DNA from: DATFRY01 sp963764695
GTDB lineage: Bacteria > Myxococcota_A > Polyangia > Haliangiales > Haliangiaceae
NCBI GenBank assembly: GCA_963764695.1
Contig: CAVXTW010000007.1
Coordinates: forward strand, 186,001-250,000
Direction: 5' to 3'
DNA: 64,000 bases
The position numbers and the translations under genes are program-made. The notes beneath the pieces were generated by a model. The model was not told where the DNA came from. It saw nothing but the letters and a program-made list of their open reading frames with translations, and ran no database searches. This document shows positions 28,501-35,456 of this stretch, piece by piece (within the stretch, counting starts at the first letter, position 1; each line of letters begins with the position of its first letter).

Positions 28501-28691
28501 ACATCCTCCTGTCCAGCGACGGCACCAGCTTCGCGACGGTCGCCCAGGTGCGCGGCAACACCGCCAGCGTGTCAACGCATTCACCCGGCTCGCCGACGAC
28601 CGCCCGGTTCGCGCGCATCAACATCATCACCCCCACCCAGACAGCCGACACCGCGACCCGCATCTACGAGCTCGAGGTGCTGGGCATGTGA
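25554..28691 (+). CDS. Secreted GH92 alpha-mannosidase with two discoidin-type domains
   Basis: A 1,045-residue exported glycoside hydrolase of family 92, calcium-dependent exo-alpha-mannosidases that trim mannans and N-glycans. After a signal peptide (about 1-29) the GH92 module (about 32-755) carries the typical VNPFIGTDD start, GGGAGGSTYPGAVVPFGMVQ, SGWDIYRSW, and GNDDLGATSAWYVWAALGLYP, which holds the family's catalytic loop. Two F5/8 type C (discoidin-like) carbohydrate-binding domains follow at about 763-900 and 906-1,044, each with FLQVDLG. The start ATG 25554 has GGAGG seven bases before it. A predator could use it to digest yeast or algal mannan or host glycoproteins. An operator-like palindrome lies just upstream. 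Confidence 0.9.
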   Translation: MTRSLSSWSAALLICGAATVADVNTARAQAPDLTQFVNPFIGTDDSNSPNPVGGGAGGSTYPGAVVPFGMVQFSPDTPTASPSGYRFSDTSIQELSLTHFNGAGCANNEDIGILPVTGNLTASPGTSWTSYASDHSKGDERAEPGYYAARLTRYSTTAELSATTRTGIARLTFPASTTARVLVNTSRSATGNRSGSIAISGSQMTGSVTAGGFCGSSKTFQIFFAIQFDRAPIGIGTWLGGTISNGSSSTSGVNSGGFVTFDTTGDPTVELKVGLSYVSVANALANLVAEQPGFDFAGVRTRADTAWNTILGRVQVTGGSPSDLQKFYTALYHVLQNPNISSDVNGQYRGFDQAVHTASHPVYQNYSGWDIYRSWAALVALIAPVESTDIVKSMILDGQQGGLLPKWSHQSNENFVMTGDPGPIIVASMYAFGVRSFDTAAALVLMDRSSNGGTTQGSPIRGRQSGYLARQYITEDSSDSLEYSASDFAVAQFARALGDTARYSTYISRAQFWRNVFSTESSYITRRNPDGTFLLPLEPASDANYTEGNATQYTWMVTYNFQGLINLMGGRATAIQRLDHHFRQLNGGLTLPFFYIGNEPEHGVPWAYTFASLPSGTAAAVRRVMNESFTTGPGGLPGNDDLGATSAWYVWAALGLYPATPGADTLVLHGPLFGSASVRLAGGNVLRIDGTGAGPSSQYVQSATLNGAGLGRPWLRYPDIQSGGTLAFQMGASPSTWGTNPADAPPSFNDGFTPPPPAPDLGTNLALNKPTSGSAACAASESTSKAVDGILADNSKFCSLAATKFLQVDLGSTATVGTVVIKHAGLGAESTGWNTGAYNVQVSTNGTTFSTVATVTGMRSSRTVHQFAPVSARFVRLNITTPANNGNGAARIYELEVYAGAGGPTNLALNRPATGSTPCNANEGPARAVNGSVSGGTTDKFCSAAGTKFLQVDLGAPRSIQSFIVRHAGAGGESATWNTRDFDILLSSDGTSFATVAQVRGNTASVSTHSPGSPTTARFARINIITPTQTADTATRIYELEVLGM

Positions 28692-28724
28692 CGGAGCTGC
28701 CGTCGGGCGGGCGATGCCTCGATG

Positions 28725-29444
28725 TCAGTCGCGGGTGCCGATGACGACGTACTGGTGGCCCAGCTCTTCGGCGACGACCGTGCCGGTGATCCCGCCGGCT
28801 GCGAGCTCGGCGATCACGCGCCGGGGAGAGATGCCATGTCCGCTCCGCCCGGACTTCTCGAAGTCGATGACGACAATCTTGCCGCCGGGCTCGAGCGCTC
28901 GGGCGACGCGCGCCGCGTAGCGCCTCCTGTTTTCGATGTGGTGCCACACGTTCACGACCAGGATCCGATCGGCGGTCCCCGGCGCGATGCCGACGTCGTC
29001 GGTCGGCGCTCGCACGACGTCAACGTTGGAGAGCGCCTCGCGCGCCACGCGCTTGTCGAGGTCGCGCACCAGCCGCTCCTCGATCTCGGTCGCGATCACC
29101 CGCCCGCGCGGCCCGACCGCTCGCGACAGCCTGCACAGGAAGTAGCCCTCGCCCGACCCCAGGTCGACCACCGTCATGCCGTCGGACAGCTCCACCAGCT
29201 CGAGCACGTGATCCGGCATCTGCCGGCCGTCGCGCCCCGGATCCTCGGGACACGGCGGCATCTCCGCCGGCTCGGCCGGTGGCGGCGTGGGAGCTGGCTC
29301 GGACGCGATCGGCGACGACTCGCCCGGCGGCGGCCTTGCGATCTGTGCCGTCGCCGGTGGCGACATGGACCGGGGCCCGGCTGAGGCCCCGCCGCAGGCA
29401 ACCCAGCAGGTGACGCCGACCAGCCAGCCCCGAGAGATCGCCAT
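28725..29444 (-). CDS. Exported SAM-dependent methyltransferase-like protein
   Basis: A 239-residue protein. Residues 90 onward form a class I methyltransferase fold: VVDLGSGEGYF is motif I, the SAM-binding glycine loop, followed by RVIATEIEERLV and ILVVNVWHHIENRR. The N-terminus MAISRGWLVGVTCWVACGG looks like a signal sequence with a possible lipobox (WVAC), then a Pro-rich linker of about 50 residues. A methyltransferase outside the cytoplasm is odd because SAM is cytoplasmic, though exported methyltransferase-like lipoproteins do occur. Start ATG 29444 is assumed; ATG 29471 would add nine residues. It lies 103 bases after the phosphoribulokinase gene on the same strand, so it may be read through from the cbb operon. 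Confidence 0.65.
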   Translation of the reverse strand: MAISRGWLVGVTCWVACGGASAGPRSMSPPATAQIARPPPGESSPIASEPAPTPPPAEPAEMPPCPEDPGRDGRQMPDHVLELVELSDGMTVVDLGSGEGYFLCRLSRAVGPRGRVIATEIEERLVRDLDKRVAREALSNVDVVRAPTDDVGIAPGTADRILVVNVWHHIENRRRYAARVARALEPGGKIVVIDFEKSGRSGHGISPRRVIAELAAGGITGTVVAEELGHQYVVIGTRD

Positions 29445-29546
29445 CCGAACAGGTCTAGCCGACACCCTCACGCCGCGCCAGGCGCTCCATCTGACCGCCC
29501 GTGACAGCAGGATGTCGCGAGCTCTGCCTGACCGTGCCGTGCAGGC

Positions 29547-30428
29547 TCAGGCCGCTCTTCGCTTGCGGTCGACCAGCTGGAGGATCATCGGCGTGAAGAT
29601 GACCTGCATGGCCAGCGGCATCTTGCCGCCCGGGACCACGATGCTGTTGGGGCGGGACATGAACGAGCCGTGGAGCATGCTGAGCAGGTAGGGAAAGTCG
29701 ATCCCGCGCGGGTCGCGGAAGCGGATCACCAGGAAGCTCTCGTCGGTCGTCGGGATGTCACGGGCGATGAACGGGTTCGACGTGTCCACCGTCGGCACGC
29801 GCTGAAAGTTGACGTGGGTGCGCGAGAACTGCGGACAGATGTAGTTCACGTAGTCCGGCATCCGTCGGAGGATCGTGTCGACGACCGCCCCGGTGCTGTA
29901 GCCGCGGGTGGTCTGGTCGCGGTGGATCTTCTGGATCCATTCGAGGTTGATGATCGGGACCACGCCGACAAGGAGATCGACGTGGCGCGCCACATCGACT
30001 CGCTCGGTGACCACACCGCCGTGCAGACCCTCGTAGAAAAGGAGATCGCTGCCGGTCGGGACATCCTGCCAGGGCGTGAAGGTGCCGGGCTCCTGGCCGT
30101 ACGGCGCGGCCTCGACACCGTCGTGCAGGTACCGGCGCGTCATGCCGCTTCCACATCCGGTCTCGCCGTAGACGCGGAACAGCGCCTCGAGCTCCTCGAA
30201 CAGGTTGGCCTCCGGGCCGAAGTGGCTGAAGCCCTGGTTGCCCTCCAGGGCCGCCTCCGCCATGGCGCGGCGCATGCCGGCCCGGTCGTGGCGGTGAAAG
30301 GCATCTCCCTCGACGGTGGCCGCCTGGATCTGCTCGCGGCGGAAGATGTGCTGGAACGTCCTCGTCACCGAGGTGGTGCCGGCACCCGACGAGCCGGTGA
30401 TGGCAACGATCGGATGGCGGGCCGTCAC
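29547..30428 (-). CDS. cbbP: Phosphoribulokinase
   Basis: A 293-residue phosphoribulokinase of the short, proteobacterial class, which makes ribulose 1,5-bisphosphate from ribulose 5-phosphate and ATP in the Calvin cycle. Walker A GSSGAGTTS lies at residues 12-20. Further family blocks are DAFHRHDR, NQGFSHFGPEANLFEELE, LFYEGLHGG, and RFRDPRGIDFPYLLSML. All the usual motifs are present and the length is normal. It starts at ATG 30428, overlapping the last bases of the fructose-bisphosphatase gene by four bases (ATGA type), which suggests translational coupling at the end of the cbb operon. Confidence 0.93.
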   Translation of the reverse strand: MTARHPIVAITGSSGAGTTSVTRTFQHIFRREQIQAATVEGDAFHRHDRAGMRRAMAEAALEGNQGFSHFGPEANLFEELEALFRVYGETGCGSGMTRRYLHDGVEAAPYGQEPGTFTPWQDVPTGSDLLFYEGLHGGVVTERVDVARHVDLLVGVVPIINLEWIQKIHRDQTTRGYSTGAVVDTILRRMPDYVNYICPQFSRTHVNFQRVPTVDTSNPFIARDIPTTDESFLVIRFRDPRGIDFPYLLSMLHGSFMSRPNSIVVPGGKMPLAMQVIFTPMILQLVDRKRRAA

Positions 30429-31504
30429 GACAGGGGCTCCGAGAACAGCGATCGACGCGCGAACAGCGGGGAGCGGTACGGCGTGTCAACTCCGCGCGCG
30501 TGCTCGTCGTGGTAGCGGGCGATCCGGTCCACCTCCGCGGCCGACCCGAGGATGACCGCCACGCGCTCGTGGAGACTGGCCGGCACCACGTCGAGCAGGC
30601 GCTGCCGCCCCGTCGAGGCGGCGCCGCCGGCCTGCTCGACGATGAACGCCATCGGCGCGGCCTCGTACAGGAGTCGCAACCGCCCCGTCTGGAGCGGCTC
30701 CTTGCTGTCGCACGGATAGAGGTAGACGCCACCGCGCACCAGGATCCGGTGCACGTCTGCCACCAGCGACGCCACCCAGCGCATGTTGAAGTCGACCTGA
30801 CGCGGACCGCCGCGTCCGGCCAGGCACTCCTTCACGTACCGCGCCACCGGCGGCTCCCAGAAGCGCTCGTTCGAGGAGTTGATGGCGAACTCACACGCGG
30901 CCTCGGGGATGCGCAGCTCGGGGTGGGTGAGGAAGAACTCGCCGAGCTCGCGGTCGAGAGTGAAGCCGTGGACGCCGCGGCCGAGGGTCACGACCAGCAT
31001 GGTGCTCGGACCGTAGATCGCGTACCCGGCGCACACCTGGCCCGACCCGGGCTGCAGGAAGTCGGCGGTCTCTGCATCCCCCGGGCCCCCCGCGCGCCGC
31101 GCGATGGAGAAGATGGTCCCGACCGACAGGTTGATGTCGATGTTGGAGGAGCCGTCGAGCGGGTCGAAGGCGAGCAAGTACTTGCCGCGCGGGTGCTGGT
31201 CCGGAATCCGGCACACGCCGGCGACCTCCTCGGACACCATGCCGGCGAGGTGCCCACCCCAGCCGCAGGCGTCGAGCATGATCTGGTTGGCGACGAGGTC
31301 CAGCCTGTGCTGCCGCTCGCCCTGCGCGTTCATCTCGCCGGTGTCGCCGTGGCGGCCGCCGCCCGCGCCCCGACTCACCGCCGCCGCGATGCTCTTGACC
31401 GCGGTGCTCACGTCGTGGAGCAGCGCCGACAGGTCGCCGGTGGCGGTCGCCGCGCGCCTCTGCTCCTCGATCACGAACTGGGCGAAGCTCGTCGTTCCGA
31501 TCAT
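30425..31504 (-). CDS. cbbF: Class I fructose-1,6-bisphosphatase
   Basis: A 359-residue class I FBPase that makes fructose 6-phosphate for regeneration of ribulose bisphosphate. The metal-binding signature FDPLDGSSNIDINLSVGT is intact, and the substrate loop YLYPCDSKEP and the C-terminal QAGGAASTGRQRLLDVVP block match the family. Length is normal. ATG 31504 overlaps the stop of cbbX by four bases, and the stop overlaps the cbbP start, so cbbX, cbbF and cbbP are translationally coupled. It probably also serves gluconeogenesis. Confidence 0.92.
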   Translation of the reverse strand: MIGTTSFAQFVIEEQRRAATATGDLSALLHDVSTAVKSIAAAVSRGAGGGRHGDTGEMNAQGERQHRLDLVANQIMLDACGWGGHLAGMVSEEVAGVCRIPDQHPRGKYLLAFDPLDGSSNIDINLSVGTIFSIARRAGGPGDAETADFLQPGSGQVCAGYAIYGPSTMLVVTLGRGVHGFTLDRELGEFFLTHPELRIPEAACEFAINSSNERFWEPPVARYVKECLAGRGGPRQVDFNMRWVASLVADVHRILVRGGVYLYPCDSKEPLQTGRLRLLYEAAPMAFIVEQAGGAASTGRQRLLDVVPASLHERVAVILGSAAEVDRIARYHDEHARGVDTPYRSPLFARRSLFSEPLS

Positions 31505-32406
31505 GGCTCGCCTCCCTCCGCGAACACGCGGCTACCGCGGATGTCCTCTGCCTCGAGCGTGGTGAGCGAGGCGCGGTCAACCCGCCCACCGCGCGCATGC
31601 AGGCGGCTGGCCTGGCGCAGGCGCGCTCGATCCAGCGCGTTGCGGACCGATCGGGCGTTGGCGAAGCGCGGCCGCGCCATGCGCCGGGCCAGGTAGTCGT
31701 CGAACGCGAGCCGGGCGTCGGCGCTGAAGCGGTAGTGGAGCCGTTCCAGCATGAGCTCGGCGATGGCTGCCAGCTCCGCCGGCGTGTAGTCGGGAAACTC
31801 GACGTGGTGAGCGACCCGCGACGCCAGACCCGGGTTGGAGCCGAAGAAGGCATCCATCCGGTCCCGGTACCCGGCCAGGATCACGACCAGGTGGTCCCGC
31901 GATCCCTCCATCGCCTGGAGGAGGATGTCGATCGCCTCGGCGCCGTAGTCGCGCTCGTTCTCGGGGCGGTGCAGGGCATACGCCTCGTCGATGAAGAGCA
32001 CGCCGCCCATGGCCCGCTTCACCACCTCCCGGGTCCTTGGCGCGGTGTGCCCCACGTACTGGCCGACGAGGTCCTCGCGCGTGGCCTGGACCAGATGCCC
32101 TCGCTCGAGGTAGCCGAGGCGGTGCAGGATCTCCGCCATTCGCTGCGCCACGGTGGTCTTTCCGGTGCCCGGGTTCCCGGCCAAGCACATGTGAAGCGAC
32201 GGCGCGCCGGCCTCGATGCCGAGCTGGCGCCTGGCGCGATCCACCACCAGCAAGGCGGCGAGCTCGCGGACGCGCCGCTTGACCGGGGCAAGGCCCACGA
32301 GCTCGCGATCGAGGCCGTCGAGGACCTCGTCGAGCCTCGAGCCGCGCTGCAGGGCCCCGAGGTCAACGCCGTCCACGCCCACCGCGTTCGTCATCGCCGC
32401 GCTCAT
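31501..32406 (-). CDS. cbbX: Red-type RuBisCO activase, AAA+ ATPase
   Basis: A 301-residue AAA+ protein matching CbbX, the ATP-driven activase that removes inhibitory sugar phosphates from red-type RuBisCO by pulling on the large-subunit C-terminus. Walker A GNPGTGKT lies at residues 77-84, Walker B GVLFIDEAYAL near 133, and sensor-1 and arginine-finger regions (AGYRDRMDAFFGSNPGLASRV) follow. ATG 32406 overlaps the cbbS stop by four bases. The C-terminal HARGGRVDRASLTTLEAEDI block is normal for CbbX. Its presence shows that the adjacent RuBisCO needs CbbX-type activation. Confidence 0.92.
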   Translation of the reverse strand: MSAAMTNAVGVDGVDLGALQRGSRLDEVLDGLDRELVGLAPVKRRVRELAALLVVDRARRQLGIEAGAPSLHMCLAGNPGTGKTTVAQRMAEILHRLGYLERGHLVQATREDLVGQYVGHTAPRTREVVKRAMGGVLFIDEAYALHRPENERDYGAEAIDILLQAMEGSRDHLVVILAGYRDRMDAFFGSNPGLASRVAHHVEFPDYTPAELAAIAELMLERLHYRFSADARLAFDDYLARRMARPRFANARSVRNALDRARLRQASRLHARGGRVDRASLTTLEAEDIRGSRVFAEGGEP

Positions 32407-32834
32407 GATTCGCCTTTCCCGTAGCGGCGCCCGGCCGGGCGCTCGGTGGCGTAGGCGCGGAGCGAGTATCGCTGGCTGCGGCCGCGCCCCTCCTGGCGGC
32501 AAAGCGCGAACCCCTGCTCGTCGGGCGGCCGTCCGACCAAGAACGACATGCGAACCGTCTCCCAGCCGCTGGTGGCGTCGAAGGCGTTCACCTTCACGTA
32601 GCGGTCGGGGTGGGCCGCGCGGCAGGCGTTCACCTCGTCCAGCACGCGGGCCGGGTCCGGCGCGCCGAACATCGGCTGGCCCCACATCTCCCAGTAGAGG
32701 TTGCGCGGGTGGATGTCATCGGTGGATTCGATCGACACCGCCCACCGGTTGGCGAGCGCGTACTCCACCTGGCGGCGAATCTGCGCATCGGTCAGCTCGG
32801 GCAGGAACGAGAAGGCCCCCTGGGTGACTCGCAT
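32403..32834 (-). CDS. cbbS: RuBisCO small subunit, red type
   Basis: A 143-residue small subunit that caps the large-subunit octamer of form I RuBisCO. MRVTQGAFSFLPELTDAQIR is the conserved red-type start, and the extended C-terminus (SQRYSLRAYATERPAGRRYG) forms the beta-hairpin typical of red-type small subunits. Start ATG 32834 has AAGGAGAG upstream. It is 13 bases downstream of the cbbL stop and overlaps cbbX by four bases. Confidence 0.93.
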   Translation of the reverse strand: MRVTQGAFSFLPELTDAQIRRQVEYALANRWAVSIESTDDIHPRNLYWEMWGQPMFGAPDPARVLDEVNACRAAHPDRYVKVNAFDATSGWETVRMSFLVGRPPDEQGFALCRQEGRGRSQRYSLRAYATERPAGRRYGKGES

Positions 32835-32847
32835 GGCGTTCTCTCCT

Positions 32848-34314
32848 TCACGCGGTCGGCGTGGCGACGGCATCGACGGTGTCGGTGGACGTGTAGTCGT
32901 AGGTGACGTCTTTCCATGTATCGAGCGCCGCGCGCAGCGGCGAGCAGTGCCGGGCGGCCGCGTCGAGGATCGCCGGCCCCTCGGTCCACAGGTCGCGCCC
33001 CTCGTTTCGCGCCAGCACCATGGCCTCGAGGGCGACGCGGTTGGCGGTGGCGCCGTCGGCGATGCCGGTCGGGTGACCGATGGTGCCGCCGCCGAACTGG
33101 AGCACCACGTCCTCGCCCAGGTAGCCGAGCAGCTGGTGCATCTGCCCGGCGTGGATGCCGCCGGAGGCGACCGGCATGACCTTGCGCAGCGGCCCCCACT
33201 CCTGCTCGAAGAACAGGCCGTGGCGGAGGTCCACCGCCGTGCGCGGTTCGCGCAGCGTGTCGTAGATCCCGCGCGTGATGTCCGGGTCCCCCTCCAGCTT
33301 GCCGACCACCGTTCCGGCGTGAAGGTGGTCGACGCCGGCCATGCGCATCCACTTGGCGATGACGCGGAACGAGACCCCGTGGTCCTTCTGCCGGGTGTAG
33401 GTCCCGTGGCCGGCGCGGTGCAGGTGCAGGAGGAGATCGTTGCGGCGCGCCCAGCCCGACATGCTCTGGATCGCCGTGTAGCCGACGACCAGGTCGATCA
33501 TGACGATGATGGAGCCGAGGTCGCGGGCCAGCTCGGCGCGCTCGACCATCTCCTCCATCGTGCCGGCGGTGACGTTGAGGTAGTGCCCCTTGACCTCGCC
33601 GGTCTCCGCCTCCGCGCGATTCACCGCCTCCATGGCGAACAGGTAGCGGTCGCGCCAGTGCATGAAGGACTGCGATCCGATGTTCTCGTCGTCCTTCACG
33701 AAGTCGAGCCCGCCGCGCAGCGCCTCGTAGATCACCCGGCCGTAGTTCTTCGCGCTGAGACCCAGCTTCGGCTTCACGGTGGCGCCCAGGAGCGGGCGGC
33801 CGAACTTGTCGAGCCGCTCGCGCTCGACCACGATGCCGGTGGGCGGGCCCGGGAACGTGGTGAGATAGGCGATCGGGATGCGCATGTCCTCGAGCCGGAG
33901 CGCGCGCACCGCCTTGAAGCCGAACACGTTGCCGATGATCGACGCGGTGAGGTTCGCGATCGACCCGGCCTCGAACAGCGCCAGGTCGTAGGCGATCCGC
34001 GCGAACCACTGCTGCCGCTTCTCCGTGCCCGGACCGGTGCCCGGCACCGGTTCCACCTGGTACGCCCTGGCGCGGTAGCGATCGCAGGCGGTGAGCCGAT
34101 CGGTCCACACAACCGTCCAGGTCGCGGTCGACGACTCGCCGGCCACCGCCGCCGCCGCCTCCTCCGGATCGACACCTTCCTGTGGCGTGATGCGGAAGAG
34201 CGCCAGGACATCGGTGTCCCCCGGCACGTAGTCCGGCTCCCAGTACCCCATCGTCTTGTACGGGATCACCCCCGGTCGATACCGCTGCTCTCCGTCTCCG
34301 CCGCCGTTTCTCAT
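32848..34314 (-). CDS. cbbL: RuBisCO large subunit, red type (form IC/ID-like)
   Basis: A 488-residue form I large subunit, which carboxylates ribulose bisphosphate with CO2. Key motifs are present: KPKLGLS (K181 and K183) holding the catalytic Lys, the carbamylated Lys in KDDE (207-210), HRAGHGTY, and VDHLHAGTVVGKLEGD with the loop-6 Lys. Two changes stand out. The segment usually reading NSQPF is GSQSF (213-217) here, and the loop reads HRAGHGTYTRQKDHG, not HRAGNSTYSRQKNHG as in many proteobacteria; the latter version occurs in actinobacterial red-type enzymes, as far as I recall. All catalytic residues appear intact. It leads the cbb operon, with weak Shine-Dalgarno sequence. Confidence 0.93.
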   Translation of the reverse strand: MRNGGGDGEQRYRPGVIPYKTMGYWEPDYVPGDTDVLALFRITPQEGVDPEEAAAAVAGESSTATWTVVWTDRLTACDRYRARAYQVEPVPGTGPGTEKRQQWFARIAYDLALFEAGSIANLTASIIGNVFGFKAVRALRLEDMRIPIAYLTTFPGPPTGIVVERERLDKFGRPLLGATVKPKLGLSAKNYGRVIYEALRGGLDFVKDDENIGSQSFMHWRDRYLFAMEAVNRAEAETGEVKGHYLNVTAGTMEEMVERAELARDLGSIIVMIDLVVGYTAIQSMSGWARRNDLLLHLHRAGHGTYTRQKDHGVSFRVIAKWMRMAGVDHLHAGTVVGKLEGDPDITRGIYDTLREPRTAVDLRHGLFFEQEWGPLRKVMPVASGGIHAGQMHQLLGYLGEDVVLQFGGGTIGHPTGIADGATANRVALEAMVLARNEGRDLWTEGPAILDAAARHCSPLRAALDTWKDVTYDYTSTDTVDAVATPTA

Positions 34315-34376
34315 CGCGCCACGGTGCCGGACTCGGGGGCATCAGGGACAATCAATACTGCTGGCCTTCTCCATCA

Positions 34377-34400
34377 GCATTGCTTATGTACAGGCAATGC
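34377..34400. promoter_or_regulatory. Inverted repeat in the cbbL-cbbR intergenic region
   Basis: GCATTGC (34377-34383) and its exact reverse complement GCAATGC (34394-34400), separated by 10 bases, lie between the divergent cbbL and cbbR genes. The second arm covers the cbbR start codon (34397-34399). LysR regulators usually bind dyads in such intergenic regions, so this is a candidate CbbR site with autoregulation. The arm spacing is close to, but not exactly, the classic T-N11-A pattern, so the assignment is tentative. Confidence 0.45.
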
Positions 34401-35323
34401 GCGATGCGACGGTCCGGCAGCTGCAGATCTTCGTGTCGGTGGCCAGACACCTGTCCTTCACCCGCGCAGGTCAGGAGCTGCGACTGACCCAGCCGGCGGT
34501 GTCGATGCAGGTGAAGGCGCTCGAGGAGCTGGCCGGATTGCCGCTCGTCGAGCGGACGGGAAGGAGCGTGGCGCTGACCGACGCCGGGAGGGAGATGGTT
34601 CGCCACGCCGCAGCGGTCCTGCGCTCGCTGCAGGACGCCGAGGACGCGTTCGCCGCGCTACGCGGGCTCAAGAGCGGGCGGGTCGCCGTCGGCGTGGTCA
34701 GCACCGCCAAGTACTTCGCCCCGCGCTTTCTCGCCCTGTTCGCGCAGAAGCACCCCGAGGTGAGCGTGATGCTGGCAGTGCAGAATCGCGACGCGGTGAT
34801 GCAGCTCCTTGTCGACAACGAAGTGGACCTCGCGCTCATGGGAACGCCGCCGGCTCAGCTCGAGACCACCTCGTTTCCGTTTGCCCGGCATCCGCTCGTC
34901 ATCATCGCCGCACCCGACCACCGGCTGGCCAGGCGCCGGCGCGTGCCGGCCAGCGCGCTGGCCCGGGAGAGCTTCATGGTCCGGGAGTCCGGGTCGGGCA
35001 CCCGCGCCGCCATGGAGCGCTTCTTCGCCGAGCACCGCGTCCGTCCGGCGTCAACGATGGAGATCCCGAGCAACGAGACCATCAAGCAGGCGGTCATGGC
35101 CGGCATGGGCCTCGGCTTCCTGTCCCGCCACGCCATCGGCCTCGAGCTCGCCGCGGGCCGCCTCGCGCTCGTCCAGGTCGACGGCCTGCCGGTCGTGCGC
35201 AACTGGAACCTGGTGCACCGGACCGAGAAGCGGCTCTCCCCTGCGGCCCTCGCGTTCAAGCGCTTCGTCTTGAAGGAGGGCAGAGCGTTTCTGGCCGGCT
35301 GGCCGGGCAGCGGCAAGCCGTGA
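34397..35323 (+). CDS. cbbR: LysR-type regulator of the Calvin-cycle operon
   Basis: A 308-residue LysR-type transcription factor. The winged helix-turn-helix occupies about residues 4-62 (RQLQIFVSVARHLSFTRAGQ, LRLTQPAVSMQVKALEE, ERTGRSVALTDAG), followed by the effector-binding periplasmic-binding-protein-like domain (STAKYFAPRFLALFAQKHPEV). It is divergent from cbbL with 82 bases between start codons, the usual arrangement of CbbR, which activates cbb genes in response to metabolites such as RuBP or NADPH in other bacteria. The start at ATG 34397 is chosen because the helix-turn-helix begins soon after it. An inverted repeat overlaps that start. Confidence 0.88.
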   Translation: MRDATVRQLQIFVSVARHLSFTRAGQELRLTQPAVSMQVKALEELAGLPLVERTGRSVALTDAGREMVRHAAAVLRSLQDAEDAFAALRGLKSGRVAVGVVSTAKYFAPRFLALFAQKHPEVSVMLAVQNRDAVMQLLVDNEVDLALMGTPPAQLETTSFPFARHPLVIIAAPDHRLARRRRVPASALARESFMVRESGSGTRAAMERFFAEHRVRPASTMEIPSNETIKQAVMAGMGLGFLSRHAIGLELAAGRLALVQVDGLPVVRNWNLVHRTEKRLSPAALAFKRFVLKEGRAFLAGWPGSGKP

Positions 35324-35456
35324 GCCCGCCCGAAGATGGCGCCGACGACTCCACGCCGCCCGGACATCGTGCCCCGAAGTGGTGTGTGCGCTTGCCGAGT
35401 CCGTCTGGACAGTCCAGGGAGTCAGATTTGGCTTCTCATGTACTCAGGGCTCGGTG

